NCBI GenBank assembly: GCA_030067055.1 | Contig: JASJAL010000213.1 | Span: 1-10,308, forward strand | Reading direction: 5' to 3' | DNA from: Kiloniellales bacterium | GTDB lineage: Bacteria; Pseudomonadota; Alphaproteobacteria; Kiloniellales; JAKSBE01 | Length of the DNA stretch: 10,308 bases | In this document: in pieces, positions 1-5,647 of the stretch | Numbering within the stretch: position 1 is the first letter of the stretch | Layout of the letters: each line of letters starts with the position of its first letter | Notes under the pieces: generated by a model | What the model was told of the DNA's origin: nothing | What the model saw: the letters and a program-made list of their open reading frames with translations, nothing else | The model's database searches: none | Made by a program: the position numbers and the translations under genes

Positions 1-18
1 CATACACGCACCGGCCTC

Positions 19-498
19 CTACAGGTGATCGCTGACGTCCACGCAGTGATAGGTCTCGACGTCGAGAATGTTGTGATCGCGGTCGGCGGCGCTGACACAA
101 AGCGACACCGCCTGCTCCCGCACGCCGGTCGAAGCGGCCCCCTGGGTGACGTAGGTCGGGTAGTCGTCATGCCTATGCCACGCCCCCTTCTCGACCCCGT
201 AGACGGGTTTGGCGCCGCGGCCGGCTTGTTTGACCGTGTACTTCTCGCCCCACCACACGTGGAAGTGGTTCTTCGACACGTCCGGCGTAAAGTTGGCCTC
301 GAAGGTCAGTTCCAGCTCATCTCCGGACGGCTTCACGCTTGCGATCTTGACGACACAGCCGTCCACGGGACAGGCGTTGGGCATCGGGTCCGCCGCTCTT
401 GCCACCGGCGCAGCGAACAGCGCCGCCGAGAGCGATCCGGCCAGAATCATCGCCCGTGCCATCGCGTTGCTTCGGTTCTCCTGACTGCCGTTCTGCAT
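19..498 (-). CDS. Small secreted protein of unknown function
   Basis: This encodes 159 residues; I do not recognise the family. The N-terminus looks like a Sec signal peptide: a hydrophobic stretch at about residues 17-33 ends in an Ala-Arg-Ala site near residue 35, so the mature protein is probably periplasmic and about 124 residues long. It has four cysteines (43, 48, 134, 152), the first two in a CPVDGC motif, which could form two disulfides. It also carries an HFHVWWGEKYT motif at 78-88, a WHRHDDYPTY motif at 107-116, and further histidines at 142, 151 and 158. These could bind metal or ligand, but that is inference. The start at 498 is chosen because GGGGAGG sits 4 bases upstream. The in-frame ATG at 462 gives a shorter, more typical signal peptide and is also possible. 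It is the last gene in the window and is probably transcribed alone from the AT-rich region above it. The gene is confident, the function unknown. Confidence 0.8.
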   Translation of the reverse strand: MQNGSQENRSNAMARAMILAGSLSAALFAAPVARAADPMPNACPVDGCVVKIASVKPSGDELELTFEANFTPDVSKNHFHVWWGEKYTVKQAGRGAKPVYGVEKGAWHRHDDYPTYVTQGAASTGVREQAVSLCVSAADRDHNILDVETYHCVDVSDHL

Positions 499-600
499 AA
501 CGCCTCCCCGCACGGTCGAGTAAATTCTTTTTATTCTCTTCCGGGTTGAGCAATTGATCCTGCCAATTGCTTTGGGTGAATGGGCTGTCACAATTGATCT
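499..600 (-). promoter_or_regulatory. AT-rich upstream region with three CAATTG palindromes
   Basis: This is the probable promoter region of the small secreted-protein gene. It is clearly more AT-rich than the surrounding DNA, with an A/T run at about 520-540. The palindrome CAATTG occurs at 551-556, 564-569 and 591-596, and the first and third copies extend to CAATTGATC with starts exactly 40 bases apart, about four helical turns. That arrangement suggests protein-binding sites on one face of the DNA. A possible -35-like TTGCTC followed by A-rich DNA lies just downstream on the minus strand, but no clean -10 is visible. The regulator is unknown. Confidence 0.35.
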
Positions 601-687
601 GTGAGTTTTGCCACCTCGCACGCTTAAGCATGCACCCCACCGTCTTCAACTTTACTCGCAATGCGAAACGAGTTCAATCGGGCGGAG

Positions 688-708
688 GACCGGCCGCGAA
701 GGGCGGTC
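688..708 (-). terminator. GC-rich hairpin downstream of the cyclase gene
   Basis: The arms GACCG-G-CC and GG-G-CGGTC pair over seven base pairs with one G-G mismatch and a five-base loop. The hairpin begins 57 bases past the cyclase stop codon and before the upstream region of the next gene, a fitting place for transcript termination. No run of U follows on the minus strand, so it is not a canonical intrinsic terminator. It may simply be a 3'-end stabilising hairpin or a chance match in GC-rich DNA. Confidence 0.25.
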
Positions 709-736
709 GGCCTCGCCGGTGCCCCGTCGAGCGACG

Positions 737-756
737 ACCTCGATCAACCTCGATCA
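737..756. repeat. Two-copy tandem 10-bp repeat
   Basis: The decamer ACCTCGATCA occurs twice head to tail immediately downstream of the cyclase stop codon (766). Both copies are exact. No function is evident; it may be replication slippage or a double half-site. Confidence 0.6.
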
Positions 757-765
757 AGGGATCGG

Positions 766-1680
766 CTAGCGCTGGATGGTCTCGAAGCCTATTGGATCGG
801 CCTCGGGTTGAGCGGGCCGCACGGCCGGCGAGATCGTGCCATTGCCGGTCAGGACGATGCTCTCGCGCCGCAGGAAGAACTCGTGGCCGCCGTCCATCGA
901 GACGTAGGTTCCGGAAGTGCTGCGATCCTCGAGGATGAACTTCCCGTCGAGCACCGTCACCTTCGCATGTTTGCGGGAGATCCAGGGGTGGGACAGCACG
1001 ATGCCGCAGTCCGTCGACCGCCCGATCAGCACGCTCTCTGCCTCGCGGCAGGTCCGCGACTTGTGATCGTGCGTCAGGATAACCGCGACGTTCGGGATCG
1101 TCGAAGCCGCATCTGCCCGGCCAGCGGTCCCTCTGGCCCGCAAGACCATCCTGGTTTGGCTCGAGGTCTCGTCGCCTGCGAGGGAGAAGACGTCGATCGG
1201 GTCGCCGACACCCTTGAGACGGATATGACCCAAAGGCCGCAGCGCGGCGGCCTCGCTTGCCGGAAGCAAATCGACGAAGCTTCGGCTCAAGAGCGCCTCG
1301 CCATCGTTGGCGAGCGCAGCGAGCCGCGCCGTGAGGTTGACCGCCTGGCCGAAGATATCGCCCTCGGCCAGGACGATCTGGCCGTAGTGCAGACCCGCGT
1401 GAACTGCCAGCACGGGATCGGTCCCACCGGACAGCATGGCGCGCAGGGCACGCAAGGCCTGGCTCGGGCCCTTGAAATAGCCGAGCACATCGTCGCCCTT
1501 CTGGCGAACGACAACCCCGTCTTCGTCGCGAATGGCCGCCTGCAAGCGCGTCAGTTCCCGGCTGATCAGCCGCTGCGCCTCGGCGTTGCCGACAGCCTCG
1601 TAAAACGGCGTGCTGCCCGAAATATCGGCGAGCATGACGACCGCCCAGAGCCCTTTGGACGGCCTTTGGTCCCTATCCAT
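766..1680 (-). CDS. Class III adenylate/guanylate cyclase fused to an FHA domain
   Basis: This encodes 304 residues. Residues about 12-166 form a class III nucleotidyl cyclase homology domain, expected to make cAMP or cGMP from the nucleoside triphosphate. The metal-binding aspartates are D19 (LADISGST) and D63 (KGDDVLGYF), 44 residues apart as in well-studied class III enzymes. The transition-state pair N115 and R119 and the substrate-selecting D108 lie in GDIFGQAVNLTARL. The usual adenine-recognising lysine, four residues before the second aspartate, is R59 here. Residues about 195-290 form an FHA domain with GRS at 220-222, SRKHA at 235-239 and DRSTSGT at 252-258, which binds phosphothreonine peptides. 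No transmembrane segment or signal is seen, so it is cytoplasmic. This suggests a cyclase steered by Ser/Thr kinase signalling, an inference. The ATG at 1680 has only a distant AAGGA upstream. It lies 144 bases after the MATE gene on the same strand. The domain calls are confident; product specificity is not. Confidence 0.92.
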   Translation of the reverse strand: MDRDQRPSKGLWAVVMLADISGSTPFYEAVGNAEAQRLISRELTRLQAAIRDEDGVVVRQKGDDVLGYFKGPSQALRALRAMLSGGTDPVLAVHAGLHYGQIVLAEGDIFGQAVNLTARLAALANDGEALLSRSFVDLLPASEAAALRPLGHIRLKGVGDPIDVFSLAGDETSSQTRMVLRARGTAGRADAASTIPNVAVILTHDHKSRTCREAESVLIGRSTDCGIVLSHPWISRKHAKVTVLDGKFILEDRSTSGTYVSMDGGHEFFLRRESIVLTGNGTISPAVRPAQPEADPIGFETIQR

Positions 1681-1792
1681 GGATCGCTCACAAGTCCTTG
1701 ATTCCCCGAAGCGATACGTCCTGCATGAGCATCTATCCTGGCCAGCAACCTAGCACGCCGCGCACCCCGCGAGGAGTCCGCCGCATCGGGCA

Positions 1793-1810
1793 GCCGAACC
1801 GTGCCGAACC
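1793..1810. repeat. Short direct repeat downstream of the MATE gene
   Basis: GCCGAACC occurs at 1793-1800 and again at 1803-1810, separated by two bases, in the 144-base gap between the MATE stop codon and the cyclase start. No U-tailed terminator was found in this gap. Significance is unknown; it could be chance. Confidence 0.4.
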
Positions 1811-1824
1811 CGGAAGCCACCACG

Positions 1825-3261
1825 CTAGGTCTTCGCCTGGCGAACCATCGCCGCGGGTCTCGCCGGCCGCAGCGCCCGCAGCCGATCGATGAAGCGCCAG
1901 GTCAGGGCGAAGGCCGCGGTCGACAGTCCAAAGGCCAGTCCGACCCAGACGCCGACACCGCCCCAGCCGAACTGGAAGCCGAAGATCAGGGCCGCACCGT
2001 ATCCCACCAGCCAATAGCTCACACAGGCGAGCAGCATTGGGATCCGCGTGTCCTTGAGCCCACGCAGGGCGCCGTTTGCGATGCACTGGGCGCCGTCGAC
2101 CAGCTGGAACACCGCCGCGATTCCCAGAAAGGCGATGGCGAAGTCCACGGCCGCCCGGTTCGCCGGCTCCCCGAGATCGAGGAAGAATCCGACCAAAGGC
2201 CGGGCCGAAAGCCAGAAGGCCAGGGCCGGAAGGACCATGAAGCCGCAGCCCCAGGCCAGGGCGATCCAGCCGGCCCGACCCGCGGCGGCGGCATCCCCCG
2301 CCCCGGCCGCCAGGCCGACCCGCACGGTCGCAGCCTGGCCCAGGCCGTAGGGGATCATGTAGGCGATCGCGGCGCACTGGATTGCCACCGCGTGGCCGGC
2401 CAGCTGGGCCTCGCCGAGCCAGCCGAGGAGCAGGCTGGAGCCGAGGAAGAGACCGATCTCGGCGAGCACGGTGCCCGCGATCGGCAGGCCGACACGAAAG
2501 ATCTCGCGGAACCGTGCCCAGTCGGTCCGCCAGATCCGCACCACGACGTGGTAGCGGCGGAAGCGCCGGTCGGTGAGGACGAAGCCGAGCAGCGCGGCGG
2601 CTGCGAAGCCGTCGACCAGGGCGCTGGAGATCCCGGCGCCGACCAGTTCCAGGCGCGGTAGGCCGAAGTTGCCGAACATCAGGCCGTAGTTGCCCAGGGC
2701 GTTGATCGCGATCGCCCCCAGGGTGACGCAGAGGATCGCCCGGGGGCGAGAGTGGGCGGCGCAGAAGTGCGCCAGGACCAGGAACCAGAGACCCGGCAGG
2801 TAGCCCCAGGCCCGGGCGTCCAAGTAGGCCTCGGTGAGGGGCGTCAGGGTCGTCGACTGGCCCAGCGCCTCGAGGATCGGCCGGGCGTTCAACGCCGCGA
2901 CCAATCCGGGCAGGGCCAGCGCCAGAGCGACCCAGAGCCCCTGCCTCACGGAGCGGCGGACCAGACGGAACTGCCGGGCGCCCAGGGCCTGGGCGATCAT
3001 CGGCGCGACCGCGCCCAGCACGCCGAGGGCGAAGAAATGCAGGAACGCGTAGAAGTGGCCGCCCAGGATCCCGGCCGCCAGCGCCTGCGGACCGAGCCAG
3101 CCCATCATGACGATGTCCGTGGCGTTGATCGCCATCTCAGCCAACCCGGTCAGGATGATCGGCAGGGCCAGGCGGAGCAGGGCGGAGCTTTCGCGATGCC
3201 AGGCGCCGCGCGTCGCCGCCCTCGCGCTTCCGGTTTGTGCCGTTCCTTGCAGCGAATTCAT
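1825..3261 (-). CDS. MATE-family multidrug/toxin efflux transporter
   Basis: This encodes 478 residues of an inner-membrane antiporter that exports small, often cationic, compounds in exchange for Na+ or H+. About twelve hydrophobic segments are visible, in two halves. The first half carries the family pattern LALPIILTGLAEMAINATD followed by MMGWLGPQALAAG. The second half starts at VGLPIAGTVLAEIGLFLG with the matching LLGWLGEAQLAGHAVA. This internal symmetry and the length are typical of the NorM/DinF-type MATE family. The substrate cannot be read from the sequence. I chose the ATG at 3261, preceded by AGGGA about ten bases upstream. An in-frame ATG at 3309 would add 16 charged residues but has a poor ribosome site. 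The gene has its own promoter candidate and a long structured leader. The next gene down is the cyclase, with no evident functional link. Confidence 0.93.
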   Translation of the reverse strand: MNSLQGTAQTGSARAATRGAWHRESSALLRLALPIILTGLAEMAINATDIVMMGWLGPQALAAGILGGHFYAFLHFFALGVLGAVAPMIAQALGARQFRLVRRSVRQGLWVALALALPGLVAALNARPILEALGQSTTLTPLTEAYLDARAWGYLPGLWFLVLAHFCAAHSRPRAILCVTLGAIAINALGNYGLMFGNFGLPRLELVGAGISSALVDGFAAAALLGFVLTDRRFRRYHVVVRIWRTDWARFREIFRVGLPIAGTVLAEIGLFLGSSLLLGWLGEAQLAGHAVAIQCAAIAYMIPYGLGQAATVRVGLAAGAGDAAAAGRAGWIALAWGCGFMVLPALAFWLSARPLVGFFLDLGEPANRAAVDFAIAFLGIAAVFQLVDGAQCIANGALRGLKDTRIPMLLACVSYWLVGYGAALIFGFQFGWGGVGVWVGLAFGLSTAAFALTWRFIDRLRALRPARPAAMVRQAKT

Positions 3262-3460
3262 CGCGTCAAAATCCCTGGAGGAGCCTCCGGGACGCCGGCG
3301 AAGCAACATCGAGCGGCGCCCCCGAAAGGCGCGCTCCGATCTCTAGGCCGTCAGTCGGTACTGGGTAGAGCGAGGCGCGCGCGCATCAGAGCCCGGCCGA
3401 AAGAGCCGGGCTGCCGATCGAGCGGGATCGGCACATCAGGTGAAAGCGCGTCCTCATAAT
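3262..3460 (-). promoter_or_regulatory. Structured 5' leader of the MATE transporter gene
   Basis: Between the predicted transcription start (about 3460) and the MATE ATG lie about 199 untranslated bases rich in hairpins. In transcript order they are: a perfect 7-bp stem (3426-3432 with 3413-3419); directly abutting it, a perfect 8-bp stem AGCCCGGC/GCCGGGCT with a 7-base loop (3405-3412 with 3390-3397); and a 9-bp stem with one bulged base (3328-3336 with 3311-3320). A weaker CCC-GGAG/CTCC-GGG fold lies next to the AGGGA ribosome site. Such a leader could be a riboswitch or attenuator. It does not match any class I can recognise; in particular I see no ACGR-loop tandem hairpins of mini-ykkC type. 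Function is inference. Confidence 0.4.
3390..3432 (-). repeat. Two abutting perfect hairpins in the MATE leader
   Basis: AGCCCGGC at 3390-3397 pairs with GCCGGGCT at 3405-3412, with a 7-base loop. With no spacer, GCCGATC at 3413-3419 pairs with GATCGGC at 3426-3432, with a 6-base loop. Both stems are free of mismatches. Directly abutting helices could stack coaxially in RNA. Neither is followed by a U run on the minus strand, so simple intrinsic termination is unlikely. Confidence 0.7.
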
Positions 3461-3466
3461 GCGCCG

Positions 3467-3496
3467 GTTATAGCGGCGGTCGGAGAACAGGGTCAA
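3467..3496 (-). promoter_or_regulatory. Sigma-70-type promoter for the MATE gene
   Basis: On the minus strand TTGACC (3496-3491) is followed after 18 bases by TATAAC (3472-3467). Each hexamer differs by one base from the sigma-70 consensus. Transcription would start near 3460, about 200 bases before the MATE start codon. It is the best promoter match noticed in the window and stands out in GC-rich DNA. Confidence 0.6.
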
Positions 3497-3594
3497 GTTG
3501 CGCCGTCCAGGGGGCCCGAAGTCGGCTCAGGAGCGCCGTCTCAAGCCGGTGCCCTCCGGCCTTCACGGTCATTGTGCTTGCGCGCTTTCCGATC

Positions 3595-3610
3595 AGACGC
3601 CTTCGCGTCT
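3595..3610. repeat. Perfect 6-bp hairpin
   Basis: AGACGC at 3595-3600 and GCGTCT at 3605-3610 pair perfectly around a CTTC loop. It lies 19 bases from the larger hairpin at 3630-3715, so the two could belong to one structured transcript. No U run follows on either strand. Confidence 0.55.
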
Positions 3611-3629
3611 AGCCGGGAGTGATGCGCTT

Positions 3630-3715
3630 GCACTCGGACCTGAGGGCGTTACATCCGGCCAGATGGATTGCAAAGCGACTCTATCTCATCGGATAACGCC
3701 CTAGGCTCCCAGTGC
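3630..3715. repeat. Long imperfect hairpin of 30 base pairs
   Basis: Six helical blocks nest around a 14-base loop (3667-3680). From outside in: GCACT/AGTGC, GGA/TCC, CCT/AGG, the nine-base perfect block AGGGCGTTA/TAACGCCCT, TCCG/CGGA, and AGATGG/CTATCT (one G-U). Interruptions are a C-C mismatch, single bulges at 3642 and 3706, a two-base bulge at 3652-3653 and a 3x3 internal loop. This is far longer than ordinary terminator stems, no U run follows, and no gene overlaps it. It may be a small RNA, a processed hairpin, or a relic of a palindromic mobile element. The strand of any transcript is not decided by the sequence. Confidence 0.75.
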
Positions 3716-3957
3716 TCGACGGAAGGAAGGGCGGCGAAACGAACAGGGGCAGATCTCGCCCTGGAAGAATCCTCCTGCTCGGCATCGGGATGCTCGCCTT
3801 GTTCGGGCTATCGCCGGCCGGACGTCTTGCCTCCAAAGCATGATTCACGCTTCACACGGATGCGCTGCGTCGCGATCATGCGCTTGGCCCGCCGTTACGC
3901 CGAACCGCGGATCAACAGGTAGCCATCGCGCGCGGGGCTGCGGAACAAGACGCCTCA

Positions 3958-3997
3958 ATCGCCGGCCAGCAACCGGACCAATGTCCAGTCCGGCGAT
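3958..3997 (-). terminator. Probable 3'-end stem-loop of the nos operon
   Basis: Eleven bases after the nosX stop, ATCGCCGG and CCGGCGAT form a perfect 8-bp outer stem (3990-3997 with 3958-3965). Inside it GGAC/GTCC, extended by two more pairs across a mismatch, closes a 4-base loop, and six bases bulge on one side. The downstream minus-strand sequence is only moderately T-rich (contains TTGTT), so it may act as a Rho-assisted terminator or a stabilising 3' hairpin. Its position directly after the last operon gene supports the call. Confidence 0.5.
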
Positions 3998-4008
3998 GTC
4001 GTCGTGAT

Positions 4009-5010
4009 TCAGCCTCGCATGTGGCGCTCTTCGCCGTCGGCAAGCAAGGCAAAGACTTCGATCCGGGGGGACCCGCGGACGACGGCGGTGAGTTTCTCCC
4101 AGTCGAGATGGAACAGACCCGTCGAGAGGGCGTCGGCCTGGGTAGCGCTGGGCGCCCGGACCGACAGCCCAAGGTACCGGTTGGAGCTTCGCCCGAGCCG
4201 GGGATCGAAGAGATGGTGGAAGCGCCCTTTGCCGTCGAAGCGCGTCCCGGCGCCCGCCGAGCTTGCCAGCGCCGCGTCGTCGAGCGCCAGCCGGCGCAGC
4301 AGCCGCTCCCCTTTGCGCGGGTCGCTCAATCCGACCTGCCAGGGCCGACCGTCCGGATGCCGGCCGAGGGCGCGCAGCTCGCCGAGGTCGATCAGGACGT
4401 CCTCGAGTCCCTCTGAACGCAGGAGCTCGGCGATCCGATCGGTGATGTAGCCCTGGGCGATGCCGTTGAGCGTGATCGCCATGCCCGGCTTCCCGAAGGC
4501 GATGAGCGCCGGGTCGATCGCGACGGCGCGGTGGTCGACGCGCTCGAGTGCGGCGGCGACCGCAGCCGGGTCGGGCCCTTCGGCCGCCCGGTCTCCTTGC
4601 CAGAAGTGCGCGGCATGAGCCTGCCACAGCGGCTGCACGGTGACGTCGAAGGCCCCCTCGGTGAGCTCGCTGTAACGCCGCGCCTCGGCCAGGATCCGCA
4701 CCAGGTCGAGCGGCGGCGCCTCGATGCGGCCCTGGCGATTTAGGACCGAGACGGCCGAGTCCGCACGGTAGAGACTGAAGATCCGCTCGAGCCGCTCGAT
4801 CTCCGCCCGCGCCCTCTCGATCAAGGCCCGGGCGGCCTTCGGGTCCGGATGATGCAGGCGGATCGAGGCTTGGGCGCCGAGCGCCGTGCCCGTCCAGGTC
4901 TGAACCTCGACCTGGCCGGCCTGCGCGCCCCGTCCGAGCAGCCCGAGGCCGGCGGCTGCCGCGGAGATGCGCAGAAAGCGCCGGCGACTGGGTGATCCCT
5001 GGGCCCTCAT
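4009..5010 (-). CDS. nosX: NosX, Tat-exported ApbE-family FMN transferase
   Basis: This encodes 333 residues. ApbE-type proteins transfer FMN from FAD to a Thr of periplasmic or membrane electron-transfer proteins. NosX is known to serve the flavoprotein NosR, which supplies electrons or maturation to N2O reductase. A twin-arginine signal SRRRFLRIS (residues 8-16) with an AQA site near 31 points to folded export to the periplasm. Family motifs run in order: YRADSAVSVLN (81-91), GAFDVTVQPLW (119-129), LNGIAQGYITD (181-191), DLGELRALG (208-216), HHLFDPRLG (265-273, with the expected His and Asp-Pro) and DALSTGLFHL (293-302, the likely metal-binding Asp and Ser/Thr). The ATG is preceded by AGGAGG at a 7-base gap and overlaps the nosL stop in ATGA. 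It is last in the operon, and length is normal for the family. The target NosR lies outside the window. Confidence 0.95.
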   Translation of the reverse strand: MRAQGSPSRRRFLRISAAAAGLGLLGRGAQAGQVEVQTWTGTALGAQASIRLHHPDPKAARALIERARAEIERLERIFSLYRADSAVSVLNRQGRIEAPPLDLVRILAEARRYSELTEGAFDVTVQPLWQAHAAHFWQGDRAAEGPDPAAVAAALERVDHRAVAIDPALIAFGKPGMAITLNGIAQGYITDRIAELLRSEGLEDVLIDLGELRALGRHPDGRPWQVGLSDPRKGERLLRRLALDDAALASSAGAGTRFDGKGRFHHLFDPRLGRSSNRYLGLSVRAPSATQADALSTGLFHLDWEKLTAVVRGSPRIEVFALLADGEERHMRG

Positions 5011-5645
5011 TGCCGAACCTCCTCGCCGCTGTGCTGATGGTGATCCATGCCCGATCCGCCGCGCTGCATCTGATGCTGGCCGGGGTCTGCCATCTCCGGC
5101 ATCGCGGCATCGGCTTGACCGTGGCCCGGTCCGTGCCGGTTTTCCGGCACCTCGCCCAGGATGGCGTCGCTGGGGATCTCCGAGAAGGCGACGACCCTGC
5201 CCTTGTGGGCAGCGGCGAAGTCCTCGGCATCGGCCCGCTTCGAGAAGGGCACGGCCTCGGGCGCGCCCATGCCGCCCTGCCGCGTGCTGCCGATCACGTA
5301 CCAGGCGCTTTTCGCCTCGATCCAGGTTCCGGCCTCGGGCTGGTCCCAGCTCGCCCGGCCCATGTCGTTGACGTAGATGGCCGCGATGTCCTTCGGCTCC
5401 TCCGGCAGCAGGGTGAAGGCGAGAGTATCGCGGACCGAGCTGAACCAGATCGGCTCGGGTTTGCCGGACAGGAAGATCTGGCCCTTGGGGCCCTTGTGGT
5501 CCTGCACGATCATTCTGCAGTAGTGCCCGATCGCTTCGCGGGTCAGTTCGGCCGGAGGCGGCGCTTCGGCCATCTGCTCTTCGCCGCAGGCCGCGGCCAG
5601 AAGGAGAAGTGCTGGGAAAACAAGTCCCCAATATGCGCGCCGCAT
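5007..5645 (-). CDS. nosL: NosL, copper-binding lipoprotein for CuZ assembly
   Basis: This encodes 212 residues. NosL is a membrane-anchored periplasmic Cu(I) chaperone that feeds copper to NosDFY for building the CuZ centre of NosZ. A hydrophobic signal ends in a lipobox-like AAAC with the lipidated cysteine at 20. The NosL core follows, with HYCRMIVQDHKGPKGQI at 41-57, in which C43 and M45 are the expected Cu(I) ligands. Then come a WF pair at 68-69, YVNDMG at 91-96 and the conserved GGMGAPEAVPFS stretch at 124-135 before AFSEIP. After about residue 166 an unusual tail carries six histidines (171, 175, 191, 202, 203, 205) and four methionines (182, 185, 193, 200), perhaps an additional copper site. 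Its ribosome site AAGGAG, 8 bases from the ATG, lies in the last codons of nosY, and the genes are two bases apart. Confidence 0.95.
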   Translation of the reverse strand: MRRAYWGLVFPALLLLAAACGEEQMAEAPPPAELTREAIGHYCRMIVQDHKGPKGQIFLSGKPEPIWFSSVRDTLAFTLLPEEPKDIAAIYVNDMGRASWDQPEAGTWIEAKSAWYVIGSTRQGGMGAPEAVPFSKRADAEDFAAAHKGRVVAFSEIPSDAILGEVPENRHGPGHGQADAAMPEMADPGQHQMQRGGSGMDHHQHSGEEVRQ

Positions 5646-5647
5646 GG

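Larger units (their letters stand above)
3497..3957. other. Non-coding stretch without a convincing gene
   Basis: Short open frames exist on both strands, but none shows family-like motifs or a good ribosome site. The stretch holds several inverted repeats: a 5-bp stem GCCGG/CCGGC at 3545-3560, a 6-bp stem at 3595-3610, a long hairpin at 3630-3715 and a small stem at 3744-3763. One short plus-strand frame (3712-3843) ends in a hydrophobic segment and is treated as a weak possibility only. No tRNA, insertion-sequence remnant or repeat array was recognised. Confidence 0.6.

Noticed and set aside
554..566. FNR/NnrR-like site TTGATCCTGCCAA
   Set aside because: The half-sites TTG and CAA are separated by seven bases, whereas the family consensus needs eight, and the inner bases do not match.
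661..1701. Long plus-strand open frame (346 codons) opposite the cyclase gene
   Set aside because: The minus-strand product has complete cyclase and FHA motifs. The plus-strand frame has low-complexity, motif-free composition expected from antisense reading of GC-rich codons.
1801..2661. 286-codon plus-strand open frame opposite the MATE gene
   Set aside because: Its product is a low-complexity Gln/Gly/Glu/Arg-rich sequence, typical of reading a membrane-protein gene backwards.
3630..3715. Integron attC site
   Set aside because: The GTTA/TAAC bases lie inside the arms rather than at the ends in the required core-site orientation, and there is no integrase or cassette gene in the window.
3630..3730. 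SRP (4.5S) RNA suggested by a long hairpin and a nearby GGAAGGAAG
   Set aside because: The GGAAGGAAG lies outside the hairpin, and the conserved asymmetric loop (CAGG opposite AGCAG) is missing.
3845..5230. 461-codon minus-strand open frame across nosX and part of nosL
   Set aside because: It is out of frame with nosX and nosL, whose motifs are clear. The product is Arg/Pro/Gly-rich and has no recognisable domain.
5011..5631. Upstream extension of the nosX frame to give a 540-residue protein
   Set aside because: The extra part overlaps nosL out of frame and is motif-free. The ATG at 5010 has AGGAGG at a good distance and directly precedes a twin-arginine signal.
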